Assembly (NCBI RefSeq): GCF_014697475.1
Contig: NZ_JACJRV010000024.1
Span: 20,724-84,723 of the forward strand
Direction of reading: 5' to 3'
Origin: Nostoc sp. FACHB-152
Lineage (GTDB): Bacteria > Cyanobacteriota > Cyanobacteriia > Cyanobacteriales > Nostocaceae
DNA: 64,000 nucleotides
The notes beneath the pieces are model-generated. The model was not told the origin of the DNA. It ran no database searches and saw only the letters and a list, made by a program, of their open reading frames with translations. Of this stretch, positions 17,219 to 26,391 are shown piece by piece (the first letter of the stretch is position 1; every line of letters starts with the position of its first letter). The translations under genes and the position numbers were made by a program.

Positions 17219-18028
17219 ATGAGTACTGAAGATTTGGTGCTAGTTGTAGGTGCTACTGGTGGAGTAGGTCAGCTAGTAGTAGGTAATCTGCTAGAAAAGA
17301 ATATGAGAGTGCGCGTTCTCACACGCAATGCAGCTAAAGCACAAAAGATGTTTGAGGGTAAGGTAGAAATAGCTGTTGGTGATATCCGCGAGTCAAATAC
17401 TCTCCCGGCTGCAATGCCAAATGTAACTCACATTATCTGTTGTACTGGCACTACTGCCTTTCCCTCGGCTAGATGGGAGTTTGACCCGCAGCCAAACTTT
17501 TTTGAATGGGGACAAATTTTTCTTGACCGCGAATATCGGGAAGCAAAGGCAAAAAATACGCCTGCAAAAGTAGATGCTGAAGGTGTGGCTAATTTAGTAG
17601 CAGCTGCACCCCGCAATTTGCAGCGATTTGTTTTTGTGTCTTCTTGTGGTGTTCACCGCAAGGATAAATTTCCTTTTAGTGTGTTGAATGGGTTTGGGGT
17701 GTTGGATGCAAAAGAACGGGGAGAAAATGCGATCGCCGCTTCGGGATTACCCTACACTATAATTCGCCCAGGTCGTTTGATTGATGGGCCGTTTACTTCC
17801 TACGACCTCAACACTCTTCTTAAAGCAACTACTGGCGGTAAATTAGGTGTAGTTTTAGGTCAAGGCGACACCCTTACAGGAGATACCAGCCGCATTGATG
17901 TCGCCACCGCTTGTGTCGAATCAATTTTCTCCCCATCCACCACAGGGAAAGCATTTGAAATCGTCAACCAAGGCACAAGACCGCCTGTGATTGACTGGGA
18001 GGCACTTTTTTCGCAGTTAAAGCAATAA
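17219..18028 (+). CDS. NAD(P)-binding SDR family protein (atypical, Ycf39-like)
   Basis: A 269-residue protein with an N-terminal Rossmann fold. VLVVGATGGVGQLVVG (about 7-22) is the dinucleotide-binding GxxGxxG, RVLTRNAAKA gives the NADP-type Arg, and VGDI the acidic strand. FVFVSSCGVHRKDKFPF and LPYTIIRPGRLIDGP match the NmrA/UOS1-type atypical short-chain dehydrogenases. The usual catalytic YxxxK is not evident, so it may be a redox sensor or chaperone-like binder rather than a reductase. It is convergent with cyanophycinase, with a shared hairpin terminator between them. AGGAAAAT precedes ATG 17219. Confidence 0.88.
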   Translation: MSTEDLVLVVGATGGVGQLVVGNLLEKNMRVRVLTRNAAKAQKMFEGKVEIAVGDIRESNTLPAAMPNVTHIICCTGTTAFPSARWEFDPQPNFFEWGQIFLDREYREAKAKNTPAKVDAEGVANLVAAAPRNLQRFVFVSSCGVHRKDKFPFSVLNGFGVLDAKERGENAIAASGLPYTIIRPGRLIDGPFTSYDLNTLLKATTGGKLGVVLGQGDTLTGDTSRIDVATACVESIFSPSTTGKAFEIVNQGTRPPVIDWEALFSQLKQ

Positions 18029-18038
18029 CGCCAACTTT

Positions 18039-18071
18039 ACGCCAAGGTGCGAAGCTTCTGCATCTTGGCGT
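18039..18071. terminator. Bidirectional hairpin between convergent genes
   Basis: ACGCCAAG (18039-18046) pairs with CTTGGCGT (18064-18071), with further pairing inside around GAAGCTTC. It sits in the 50-base gap between the SDR gene and cphB and can serve both. Confidence 0.65.
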
Positions 18072-18078
18072 GATAAAT

Positions 18079-18921
18079 TTAGCCGACTCCCACAGCTTCA
18101 CTAGCTACAACACCAGTATTCAAAATTGGTTGACGAGTTTTGAGATCAAATTTGTAACCATGTGGCAAAATGTGTAGCTTCGCGCCGCAAATTGCTAGAG
18201 GTTCATCTCTAAGAATTTGGTCTGCGTTGTTATGGGTAGACTCAGATTCATCGACGATTGTGACAGAACCTTCACCAATAACTTCAATTTGATCATCGGT
18301 TATAGCGATCGCCGTATTCTCATCAATCCCAAATCCTAACACCGCAGGTTCACGCACTAATGCTGTAATCAAACGTCCTAAGCGTCCACGTTGCAAGAAA
18401 TGTTGGTCAATCACTACCCCAGGTAGAAAACCAAGACCTGGCCCCATTTCTACAATTTCCATCCGTGGGGTGCTTTGAGAATCACCTTCAACAATCATTT
18501 TATCGGGCATTACGGCAGCACCAGCACTTGTCCCGGCAACTACTGCACCTTCCGCATACCTTTGATGAATAGCCTGGTCGATTTCTGTATCTTTGAGGAT
18601 GCTAGTAATTCGCGCTTGGTCTCCGCCAGTAAAAAATATACCTGTTGCTTTATTGATAGCTTCTAAAGCAGTGGATGATTTTGCATCATCACGAGTTTCT
18701 GTATCAACAATCCGAGCATTTTCTGCCCCTAGACGTTCAAAAACTCTAATATAATTTTCTCCTACTTCTCTGGGTAGTTCTGTTGCCGCAGTCATAATCA
18801 CAATATTCGCTTTTGTACCTCCAGCGCGGCGCACAAACTCCCGCAGAATTTGGCAGTCTCCCTCTTTATCTTCCGCTCCCCCAATAATTACTAACTGCCG
18901 TTTAATTGTACCGTCTGCCAT
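18079..18921 (-). CDS. cphB: Cyanophycinase
   Basis: A 280-residue cytosolic serine exopeptidase of family S51 that cleaves cyanophycin to beta-aspartyl-arginine dipeptides. The nucleophile S132 lies in AGTSAGA. D172, Q173 and H174 in VIDQHF and R178/R180/R183 in QRGRLGR form the active-site and binding set known from the Synechocystis enzyme, at the same residue numbers. FFTGGDQ (97-102) is also conserved. GGGAGG lies 6 bases before ATG 18921. The synthetase cphA2 is on the opposite strand about 1.15 kb away, with a 67-residue gene between them. Transcription probably responds to nitrogen, but I saw no NtcA site (GTA-N8-TAC) upstream. Confidence 0.95.
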   Translation of the reverse strand: MADGTIKRQLVIIGGAEDKEGDCQILREFVRRAGGTKANIVIMTAATELPREVGENYIRVFERLGAENARIVDTETRDDAKSSTALEAINKATGIFFTGGDQARITSILKDTEIDQAIHQRYAEGAVVAGTSAGAAVMPDKMIVEGDSQSTPRMEIVEMGPGLGFLPGVVIDQHFLQRGRLGRLITALVREPAVLGFGIDENTAIAITDDQIEVIGEGSVTIVDESESTHNNADQILRDEPLAICGAKLHILPHGYKFDLKTRQPILNTGVVASEAVGVG

Positions 18922-19415
18922 AATGCCTCCCGGATAACCGGATATGAATTAATTTATATGCAATTTTCACTAAACCATGACAATTCCACTGTGGAAATCA
19001 GTCATTTGGCTGATTAAGATTGCAGAATATGAAGTTAAAAGATATATACATTTGTGAGCATATAAAAAGAAATATTTTTTCTACATAACTCATATTTAAT
19101 TTTTGACAAAAAATCAGTATGCCTTTATTCCTTCTTTCCTGTTGCCTATTGCATTTCTACATAAGTCAATAATTAAATCGGATGCCTATAAAATTCAGTT
19201 GATAGTGTTTTGTAATTTATTTTGCAGAATTACAAAATACTATCAACTAATAATATTTGATATACCTTCTCAACTAGAGAAACATATCATTAACCTGTTT
19301 TTATTTTGAGTAACAGGTAAAAGCACAAGATAAAAAGTGCTATTAATTGATTTTGTTATTGGCTCTATCCCCAGGAATTTAGGTCTTTGAAACTACACAT
19401 TTAACGGAAAAATTT
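18922..19415. other. Intergenic region upstream of cphB
   Basis: About 490 A+T-rich bases. It holds the cphB leader with a short palindrome CCACTGTGG near 18989, and a partial heptamer repeat (CCTGTTGCCTATTGC) near 19139. The 68-codon frame at 19103 covers that repeat and A/T-rich sequence and is probably not a gene. Confidence 0.45.
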
Positions 19416-19619
19416 CTACTGCTGCTGAATTTTATTAAGCAAGTTAACTAAGAATAAACGTGCTTGGTCAAGCGGCAAATGGCGTGGTTTTCCCTGATAT
19501 ACAATTTGAAATTCGTTGATATCTGGGCCATCTCCATAGCCAGAAATTAGCTTACAGTGAAAAGCGTCCTCTGCGAGTTGCCTAACTTCATCTCTAAGAG
19601 GAGCTTTAGTATTATTCAT
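19416..19619 (-). CDS. Small conserved-looking hypothetical protein
   Basis: A 67-residue soluble protein (MNNTKAPLRDEVRQLAED ... LFLVNLLNKIQQQ). The N-terminal helix is amphipathic and acidic, a central GYGDGPDINEFQIVYQGKPR looks like a beta-hairpin, and a C-terminal helix follows. I start at ATG 19619 because GAGGAG lies about 10 bases upstream; 23 upstream codons in the same frame lack a good start signal. It lies between cphB and cphA2, with cphA2 divergent from it. The function is unknown; the location invites a link to cyanophycin, but nothing in the sequence proves this. Confidence 0.75.
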   Translation of the reverse strand: MNNTKAPLRDEVRQLAEDAFHCKLISGYGDGPDINEFQIVYQGKPRHLPLDQARLFLVNLLNKIQQQ

Positions 19620-20080
19620 GTTTAGCTGTCTCCTCGAAACACTATTTTTATACTTATATAGTTTTTTGCCAGCTAGATCACCTTTCAAAGGTTATATTTT
19701 TATCGTCACTGTTTACGTGTAGAATGCTATTGAATTTCCTTAACCTCATAGGGCTTTGATTATGCCCTGCGATAGTTGAAAATACCTAAGATTATAATTA
19801 GGGTGAAGCTAACGAGGTTAACCAATTTTGGATTTTGGATTTACGATTTTGGAATAACTCCGACCACTCTAGGTAGGGGCTTAATGATTTAAAATTAAAT
19901 ATTTTTGATTTGTGCTGCCCACAACAGAGGAGTAGGAACCAAAAAATCTAAAATCCATAGTCAAGGACAAAGTTACTGCTTTACCAAGATAATTTGAATC
20001 AATCTACAATAATTGATTGAGTCTAAGCAACCACAAATTAAAGCCGAAATTTCAGGGTGTTTAGCAAAGGTTGAGAATCA
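19620..20080. other. Divergent promoter region of cphA2
   Basis: It contains TTTTGGATTTTGGATTTACGATTTTGG (19828-19854, split direct repeats of TTTTGGATT) and an inverted counterpart AAATCTAAAATCC at about 19947, a repeat type dispersed in Nostoc-like genomes. No NtcA box was recognised on inspection. Confidence 0.45.
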
Positions 20081-21991
20081 ATGATTCAAGAAAGAACTAC
20101 TGATTTAGTCCGGGTTAATGCCAGAAGAACCGATGTGTTTGATGTTTTCAACTTTCAGCATTACACCGGGCCTAACCCCTATTTAGATAGAGGCTCATTA
20201 GTATTTGATTTTGCACTGACTGGGTATGGAGAACCTTTGCCCATTGAAGATTATATTGCCAGTATTAGCGATCGCTATCCCCATCTAGGCAACGAAAATT
20301 ACGAATCCTACGCCCATCTGTTCGCGCGCACTGCGTCAGAAATGGGCAAACTAGAAATGGATTTACATCTCACCCACTGGAACCTCAAGCTATACGACAA
20401 GTTTGCGCGGATTAGTATTCAATCACTCCATCCCCGCACAACCAGAGCAATGGTTTACTGTGTTTGGGACTGGTTTGAAGCCATCAGCCAAGACGAAGAT
20501 TTTCTGTTTGACGAGCAGTTAGTCAATTTACAACGTAGATTCCGCGATTCTGTGTATGGCGGCCCTACTGTCTACGCCTTATTACGCACCGCCGACGAAA
20601 AAGGTATTCCCGCCTTTTATCTCTGGGACGAAGGACTGATGCAATACGGCTGGGGCAAAAAACTGATTCGAGGTGTAGCCACCACCTTTGACTGTGATAG
20701 CCATATTGATTCTGACTTCACCACCCGCAAGGATGACTGTAAAGACTTTTTGGGTAATTTAGGCTTCCCAGTTCCTCAAGGTGAAATTGTCAGTTCGGAA
20801 AAAGAAGCCTTAATAGCAGCTAGAGAAATTGGCTACCCTGTGGCTGTTAAACCTGTGGTAGGCCACAAAGGAATTGGTGTCACCGCAGAAGTTCAAGACT
20901 CTTATGAGTTAGAATCTGCCTACGGTCGCGCTTTAGCAGCAATACCAGAAAACCAAGCCACACGCATAATTGTCGAAAAAAGCATTTCCGGTAAAGATTT
21001 TCGCTTGTTATGTGTCAACGGTCGATTCGTCGCTGCGACAGAACGCCGTCCCGCATCGGTAACAGGCGATGGTTATTCCACCATTGATGAGTTAATTCGC
21101 CAAGAAAATCGCAAACCTGAACGTTTAGATTCTCCCACCTCACCAATGAGCAAAATTCAAATTGATGAGGCGATGGAATTATATCTTGAGGAACAACGTT
21201 TATCCTTAAGAAGTGTTCTAGAAAAAGGTCGAACTATCTATCTGCGTAAAGTTGCCAATCTTTCAGCTGGCGGTGTTAGTGTTAATGCCACCAATACAAT
21301 TCATGATGATAATATTATCTTGGCTCAAGATATTGCTCAATACTTTCGCCTAACTTGCCTTGGCATTGATGTCATAACAGAAGATTTATCCCAATCTTGG
21401 AAAAAAGGCAACTTTGCGATCTTAGAAATTAATGCTGCACCAGGTGTTTTAATGCATCTTAACCCGGCAATTGGTGAAAGTGTTGATGTCCCATCGCGGA
21501 TATTAGAAACTTTTTTTGAGTCTGGTATTGATGCTAGAATTCCAATCATTACCTTTAATAAAGTTTCAGTTCAAGAACTACAAACAACAATTGACCATAT
21601 TTTGTTACAACATCCCGAATGGACAATAGGCGCAGTCTGTCATGATGGTGTTTTTGTAAACCGCTCCCAAAAGATTTTACGCCCAGATTACAACAGTAAT
21701 GTCCAAAGTTTATTGCGGAATCCCAAATTAGATTTACTGATTGCTGAGTATGACTCAGAAACTTTAGAATCAGAGGGAATGTTCTACCAAGGTAGTAACA
21801 TCGTCATTTTAGATAATCCCACTGAATCCGAAATGATGTTGGTGCGTGATTTAGTTGATGGTTCAACAGTAGTGATTAAGAAAGACAAGGATGTTTCTAT
21901 TAAGCGCAAGGGATTAATTGAAGATTACACCTTAGGAGAAGATGAACCATTTACAAGGGTTTATCTGAAAGAGATCGGTACAATTTTGTAA
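20081..21991 (+). CDS. cphA2: Cyanophycin synthetase 2, short form (CphA2)
   Basis: A 636-residue ligase. The N-terminal domain (to about 215) and ATP-grasp domain (about 220-480; YPVAVKPVVGHKGIGV, IIVEKSISGKDFRLL, FAILEINAAPGVLMH) match cyanophycin synthetases. The C-terminal region aligns with the start of the Mur-ligase-like domain (RIPIITFNK) but lacks the GTNGKTT-type P-loop, and the protein is far shorter than CphA1 (about 870-900 residues). Known CphA2 enzymes use one ATP site to polymerise beta-aspartyl-arginine dipeptides released by cyanophycinase, fitting cphB nearby. The ATG at 20081 follows AAAGGTTGAG. I see no full-length CphA1 gene in this window. Confidence 0.92.
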   Translation: MIQERTTDLVRVNARRTDVFDVFNFQHYTGPNPYLDRGSLVFDFALTGYGEPLPIEDYIASISDRYPHLGNENYESYAHLFARTASEMGKLEMDLHLTHWNLKLYDKFARISIQSLHPRTTRAMVYCVWDWFEAISQDEDFLFDEQLVNLQRRFRDSVYGGPTVYALLRTADEKGIPAFYLWDEGLMQYGWGKKLIRGVATTFDCDSHIDSDFTTRKDDCKDFLGNLGFPVPQGEIVSSEKEALIAAREIGYPVAVKPVVGHKGIGVTAEVQDSYELESAYGRALAAIPENQATRIIVEKSISGKDFRLLCVNGRFVAATERRPASVTGDGYSTIDELIRQENRKPERLDSPTSPMSKIQIDEAMELYLEEQRLSLRSVLEKGRTIYLRKVANLSAGGVSVNATNTIHDDNIILAQDIAQYFRLTCLGIDVITEDLSQSWKKGNFAILEINAAPGVLMHLNPAIGESVDVPSRILETFFESGIDARIPIITFNKVSVQELQTTIDHILLQHPEWTIGAVCHDGVFVNRSQKILRPDYNSNVQSLLRNPKLDLLIAEYDSETLESEGMFYQGSNIVILDNPTESEMMLVRDLVDGSTVVIKKDKDVSIKRKGLIEDYTLGEDEPFTRVYLKEIGTIL

Positions 21992-22005
21992 TCTTTTAGA
22001 AAACA

Positions 22006-22115
22006 AGGCAATAGGCAACAGTAAAGTAGCTTACTATCTTGGCAAGAAAACCTTAAAATTAAAAGACTTTCAAGCCTATTCTCTATTCCCTATTGCCTAT
22101 TGCCTATTCCCTAGT
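22006..22115. repeat. Heptamer repeats between convergent genes
   Basis: AGGCAATAGGCAACAG near 22008 and a longer run CTATTCCCTATTGCCTATTG (22082-22101, continuing to about 22112) face each other in opposite orientation in the gap between cphA2 and the DAHP synthase gene. They may fold into a hairpin that serves as a terminator for both genes. Confidence 0.75.
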
Positions 22116-22118
22116 CTA

Positions 22119-23162
22119 CTATCTCAATCTTTCATGTGCTGCCAAAATAATTCTTTCTGTTTCTTCCCAACTAATACATTTATCAGTAACAGAAACCCCA
22201 TATTTTAATTCTTCTGGTTTGCAATTTAATGGTTGGTTCCCTTCATAAAGATGGGATTCTAACATCATGCCAACTATTGATGTATTGCCATCAACTATTT
22301 GCTGAATCACGTCTTCAAATACTTTAGACTGCAATCTGTAATCTTTATTGGTATTACCATGACTACAGTCAACAACAATTCTTGGCGGTAAGTTTGACTC
22401 TTTTAATTTATCTTCTATTAGTTTGACATTAGCAGCATCGTAGTTAGGCTGATTACCACCGCGTAAGATAACATGACCGTAGGGATTACCTCTAGTTTGA
22501 AATACGCTTACCTGTCCTTTGTTATTAATTCCTAAAAAATTATGTGGGCTTTTAGCTGAGTGGAGAGCATTTAAAGCTACTTGAATATTACCATCTGTGC
22601 CATTTTTAAAGCCGACAGGCATAGAAAGTCCACTAGACATTTCCCGGTGAGTTTGTGATTCTGTGGTTCTGGCTCCAATAGCAGACCATGTAATTAGTTC
22701 ACTAATATATTGCGGTATGATCGGATCTAATGCTTCTGTACCAGCAGGTAATTCTAATTCAGTAATTTTTAATAGTAGGCTTCTGGCAGTTAATAAACCT
22801 TTTTCAACATGGAAAGAATCATCCATATCAGGGTCATTAATTAATCCTTTCCACCCTACCGTTGTTCTGGGTTTTTCAAAATAAACCCTCATAATTAATA
22901 AGAGTTTATCTTTGACTTTTTCAGCTAAGACTTTTAACTTTTGGGCATATTCTATTGCGGCTTTTGTGTCGTGGATAGAACAGGGGCCAACAACAATAAA
23001 TTTTCTACTGTCTTGAAAATCTAAAATATGTTCTAGTTGCTGTCTATATTTTAAAACTGTATATTCTGCCGATTTAGTTATAGGAACTCTTGTCTTAACG
23101 TCATGAGGCGTTAATAAGATGTGAGAACTTTTGATGTTAGTATTAGATAATTGGTTGTGCAT
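22119..23162 (-). CDS. 3-deoxy-7-phosphoheptulonate (DAHP) synthase, class I
   Basis: A 347-residue cytosolic enzyme joining phosphoenolpyruvate and erythrose 4-phosphate, the first step of the shikimate pathway. Hallmarks of the AroFGH class are VVGPCSIHD (about 57-65), MRVYFEKPRTTVGWKGLINDP (92-112 region), GARTTESQTHREMSSG, LRGG and DCSHGN with metal-binding Cys/His/Glu/Asp residues. The length matches Escherichia coli-type enzymes (about 350). This type is normally feedback-inhibited by one aromatic amino acid; which one cannot be told. It is monocistronic and convergent with cphA2. Confidence 0.95.
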   Translation of the reverse strand: MHNQLSNTNIKSSHILLTPHDVKTRVPITKSAEYTVLKYRQQLEHILDFQDSRKFIVVGPCSIHDTKAAIEYAQKLKVLAEKVKDKLLLIMRVYFEKPRTTVGWKGLINDPDMDDSFHVEKGLLTARSLLLKITELELPAGTEALDPIIPQYISELITWSAIGARTTESQTHREMSSGLSMPVGFKNGTDGNIQVALNALHSAKSPHNFLGINNKGQVSVFQTRGNPYGHVILRGGNQPNYDAANVKLIEDKLKESNLPPRIVVDCSHGNTNKDYRLQSKVFEDVIQQIVDGNTSIVGMMLESHLYEGNQPLNCKPEELKYGVSVTDKCISWEETERIILAAHERLR

Positions 23163-23290
23163 GGAGCAAATATGGAGATTTTAGTTATCTCGTTGCTTAA
23201 GTGAAAAGTAATATAAACATTTTAAGTCAAAAGCACAACAACTTTACTTGATTAAGGAATACAGGTGATCGCTTACTTTTATCAACACCA

Positions 23291-23315
23291 ATAAAAAATG
23301 GAGGCTTTCGCCCCC
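23291..23315 (-). terminator. Intrinsic terminator after the GH13 gene
   Basis: On the minus strand GGGGGC-GAAA-GCCTCC forms a stem with a GNRA tetraloop, followed by ATTTTTTATT. It lies 45 bases past the stop of the GH13 gene and upstream of the DAHP synthase gene start. Confidence 0.8.
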
Positions 23316-23359
23316 TTAATCTCACAGAAACTAGGTTGAGTCAATGTCAGAAAAACTTG

Positions 23360-25018
23360 TTAATGCCAAACGAAGACTTTTGCTTCGTATGGGCCAATGT
23401 CAGTTATGATGCCATCATCACCAGCTTCGACATCATAATTGCCAGTCCACTCATGCCAAGTACCGCCACAAGGGAAGTTAGGAACGTGATAGCCACCTAA
23501 AAAGTTTTCGGAGAAATTTGCTACCACAACTACACGCGAACCTTCCTCATTCCAACGGCTATAAGCTAGTACCTTTGCTTCAGGATTTTCGTGGATAAAA
23601 TCAATATTTTCGGTGTACAAAGCGTGACTATTTTTCCGTAAATGAATCAAGCCTTTATAGTAATCAAATAAACTACGATTTAAATCATTACCTAGTAATG
23701 TCCAATCGATTTTAGATGATTCTTGGGTTTTCGGTTTATATTCCCCAAACTCTTGCCCCATCCAAATTAAAGGTACACCAACAGCCGTCATTAAAATAGC
23801 GACACCTAATTTGATGCGTCTAAAAGCTTCTTCATCGAAAATGCTACGATTACCTAACTCAACTATTACCCGATTATGGTCGTGGTTAGTGAGATAATTC
23901 ACTACATTAGTTGCACCCATAAAGCCTTGACGTTTAGGGTCAATCACATCTTTGAGGTTTTCTAACTCAAAGGTGTCGCCACAAATGTGTGCTGTTACTG
24001 TATGCATAAAACTATCATGCCAACAGCCATCCATCGGGCCATCAACATTAGTAATGCTAGTAGTTTCGGGGATATGTTCAGCAACATTATAAAAAGGTTT
24101 AGCACCAGCAGTGTTTTTCGCTTCTTGGACTATCCAGTGCATGAAGTCGTAGTTAGCTATTTGTCTAGCTGCATCGTAGCGAATTCCATCTATATGATAT
24201 TCTTCAATCCAAAAACGAACTGCATCACCAATAAATCTGCGTGCTGGATAAGTTTCTAAATTCTCATCGTAGAATTCGTAATTAAACTCTGGCCCCCAGC
24301 TATTATCAGGGTCACGAGGCGCATGGTGATACCAATAATCGTGGTCTATTTGTGTTAATGGACTAGAAGATTCCGAATGATTATAAATCCCGTCCATAAT
24401 CACACGAATACCTCGACTATGGCACTCGTCAATCAGTCGTTTTAACTCATCTGTAGAACCATAACTTGATTCTGTTGCAAAAAAATAGCGTGGGTTATAG
24501 CCCCAACTATAATCGCCAGGATATTCTTTAACTGGTAACAATTCAATAGCGTTAATTCCTAAGTCAGATAAATAATCTAATTTTTCAATAACGTGTTTGT
24601 ATTTACCCCGTGCATAAGGGTCATCTTCACCACCAGAAAAGTCACCAACGTGTAATTCATAAATAACTAATTCATGGTCTGGTGGTAAGGGTTTGTTATC
24701 ATGATTCCAAACGTAAGTATCAACAATTCTTTGCCCATCTTTAATGCGAACCACAGCATTATCTTTACCGCCATTTTCATCAATATCAGCTGCATAAGGG
24801 TCGGTAACATCTACCCACTGATCTTCTTCTAAAAACCATGATTTTGACTGAACACGAAATTTATATTGATAAACCCCATCTTCTAATTCTACTGTTGTCC
24901 GAAAATATCCATCATCGCCTTTTTCCATTGGAATTTCTTGCCAATCAGAAAAAGAACCTATTATTGCCGCACCTTTGTTATATGGAGCAAATAAACTAAA
25001 TACAATGGGATTTGCCAT
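23360..25018 (-). CDS. GH13 alpha-amylase-type glucan enzyme with CBM48 domain
   Basis: A 552-residue enzyme acting on alpha-glucans. The N-terminal CBM48-like domain (about 1-90; FSLFAPYNKGAAIIGSFSDW) resembles that of branching enzymes. The (beta/alpha)8 barrel (about 115-470) shows VIMDGIYNH, GIRYDAARQ (catalytic Asp), YNVAEHIPE (catalytic Glu) and LTNHDHNR (third Asp). A C-terminal beta domain follows (RVVVVANFSENF). The motifs resemble branching enzyme and glycogen-active amylases, but the protein is shorter than GlgB (about 750 residues), so hydrolase or small branching enzyme are both possible. It is likely cytosolic because no signal peptide is seen. A terminator follows. Confidence 0.9.
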   Translation of the reverse strand: MANPIVFSLFAPYNKGAAIIGSFSDWQEIPMEKGDDGYFRTTVELEDGVYQYKFRVQSKSWFLEEDQWVDVTDPYAADIDENGGKDNAVVRIKDGQRIVDTYVWNHDNKPLPPDHELVIYELHVGDFSGGEDDPYARGKYKHVIEKLDYLSDLGINAIELLPVKEYPGDYSWGYNPRYFFATESSYGSTDELKRLIDECHSRGIRVIMDGIYNHSESSSPLTQIDHDYWYHHAPRDPDNSWGPEFNYEFYDENLETYPARRFIGDAVRFWIEEYHIDGIRYDAARQIANYDFMHWIVQEAKNTAGAKPFYNVAEHIPETTSITNVDGPMDGCWHDSFMHTVTAHICGDTFELENLKDVIDPKRQGFMGATNVVNYLTNHDHNRVIVELGNRSIFDEEAFRRIKLGVAILMTAVGVPLIWMGQEFGEYKPKTQESSKIDWTLLGNDLNRSLFDYYKGLIHLRKNSHALYTENIDFIHENPEAKVLAYSRWNEEGSRVVVVANFSENFLGGYHVPNFPCGGTWHEWTGNYDVEAGDDGIITDIGPYEAKVFVWH

Positions 25019-25261
25019 AAAATTGTTTGAAATATATAAAGCAATTAATAGTATTTTCTTAATTATTAATTGATTTGCAAATCGGTCTATAGAAATAATT
25101 ACTTCAACCTTTCCTCTATCTGTGGAAATACTATTAAATATTCAAATAGGCTGTTTGTTAAGGGCTAGTTGCGAAAAATACTTAGTTTCTGGCTTTCATT
25201 AAATAGCTTCCATCGAACGATAGATTTTATATAATATTTCATTTTTTTAGTTATTTTTCTA

Positions 25262-25303
25262 GAAAAAATAAGATTAAGTTGAGCCATAATAATATCAACT
25301 TAA
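25262..25303 (-). terminator. Intrinsic terminator after the DUF1823 gene
   Basis: On the minus strand TTAAGTTGA (25303-25295) pairs with TCAACTTAA (25282-25274), followed by TCTTATTTTTTCT. It separates the DUF1823 gene from the GH13 gene downstream; the rest of the 310-base gap is A+T-rich and presumably holds the GH13 promoter. Confidence 0.75.
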
Positions 25304-25328
25304 CCTAGATCTAAAATTTTTCAAATAA

Positions 25329-25703
25329 CTATAATTCAGGATTTTGTTGCTGCCAATAACTTAATAACCAATTGGCTGCTGTTGCCCGACGGGTTTCCCT
25401 TGGGGTAAATTCCCCAATTTTATAACCTTTAAAACCCAACTTTTCTTTGACAATTTGCTTGTATTCTTTGGGTATAGAGCGAGTTAACTTCATTGTCGCT
25501 GGGCGACTTTCTAGAAAGTTAGGTGGTTCTGGGTATTCATCTCGCCACTCTGGTATAACTTCGCTATTATCCCATTTGCAGTTTGTGGAGTCATAGCGAT
25601 AACCTAAGTAGTGCCATACTAATTGATTGACTATGGCATCATCAATTTGATCCTTAAGAATTCCCCAAACTGTATCTGTGTTAAGTGGTGGTAAATTAGA
25701 CAT
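25329..25703 (-). CDS. DUF1823 family protein
   Basis: A 124-residue soluble protein of a cyanobacteria-specific family. MSNLPPLNTDTVWGIL, VNQLVWHYLGYRYD and the C-terminal PRETRRATAANWLLSYW are its typical segments. The biochemical role is not known to me. I start at ATG 25703; six codons upstream a TTG in frame is possible but less likely, because family members begin just before NLPPL. It is monocistronic with its own terminator. Confidence 0.88.
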   Translation of the reverse strand: MSNLPPLNTDTVWGILKDQIDDAIVNQLVWHYLGYRYDSTNCKWDNSEVIPEWRDEYPEPPNFLESRPATMKLTRSIPKEYKQIVKEKLGFKGYKIGEFTPRETRRATAANWLLSYWQQQNPEL

Positions 25704-26024
25704 AAGCGATGCAGTATTCAAACTTCAAAATTAGCAGATTGATAGTTAGTAATCTGTAATTAGGGATGCAAGCATCCGGCAGAGTATGGCAATGTACAAA
25801 AAATAATTTATCATTATTTTTTGTACGTTTCAAAGTCAAAAATGTAGTTAGGCAATAGGTAATAGGCAAAAATGTGCTTATTTTATTAATCAAATATGAG
25901 TCTTATAATTTATTGTTCTCTAAATTTAGTAGATTTTTTTTATCAAAACTTGAGTATTCAATTAAAATTTGGTGCTGGATTCACATAACAGGTAGACTGG
26001 AAATCGTAAAGAATTGACCAGTTT
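25704..26024. other. Divergent intergenic region
   Basis: About 320 A+T-rich bases holding promoters of the DUF1823 and acylphosphatase genes. A heptamer repeat run (AGGCAATAGGTAATAGGC) lies at about 25851-25868. A palindrome AAAAAATAATTTATCATTATTTTTTG lies at about 25798-25823. Confidence 0.5.
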
Positions 26025-26351
26025 ATGCAAGATTCCACACAGCTACCGAAAATGATTCGCGCCCATGTGTTAATTTCTGGCCGAGTTCAAGGAGTAGGCT
26101 ATCGCTATGCAACCGTCGATACTGCCAGTCAGTTAGGCTTAACTGGCTGGGTGCGAAATCTGCCTGATAGCCGAGTAGAAGCAGTATTTGAAGGGGCGCG
26201 GGAAGTTGTAGAGGAAATGATTCGCTGGTGTCACATTGGCCCACCTGCGGCTATGGTGCAAGAGGTTGTCACTGAATATGAAGAACCAGAAGGTTTGCGG
26301 GGGTTTGAAGTGAGGCGATTTGTTCCTTCTACCAAGGATACTGAAGATTAA
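26025..26351 (+). CDS. acyP: Acylphosphatase
   Basis: A 108-residue cytosolic enzyme that hydrolyses acyl phosphates. The family signature GRVQGVGYRYATVDTA carries the catalytic Arg, and GWVRNLPDSRVEAVFEG carries the catalytic Asn. The fold is the usual alpha/beta sandwich of about 90 residues, so the first nine residues before MIRAHVLISG may be non-essential; ATG at 26052 is an alternative start. It is monocistronic and faces the DUF6745 remnant. Confidence 0.93.
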   Translation: MQDSTQLPKMIRAHVLISGRVQGVGYRYATVDTASQLGLTGWVRNLPDSRVEAVFEGAREVVEEMIRWCHIGPPAAMVQEVVTEYEEPEGLRGFEVRRFVPSTKDTED

Positions 26352-26391
26352 CACTTGAATTAATGTTTTTATAACTATGAATCTGTATAAC

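Noticed and set aside
19103..19309. 68-codon frame upstream of cphB
   Set aside because: It covers a heptamer repeat and A+T-rich intergenic sequence and has no ribosome binding site.
19689..20080. Search for an NtcA box (GTA-N8-TAC) upstream of cphA2 and cphB
   Set aside because: No sequence with the right spacing was found by eye; nitrogen control may use other sites.
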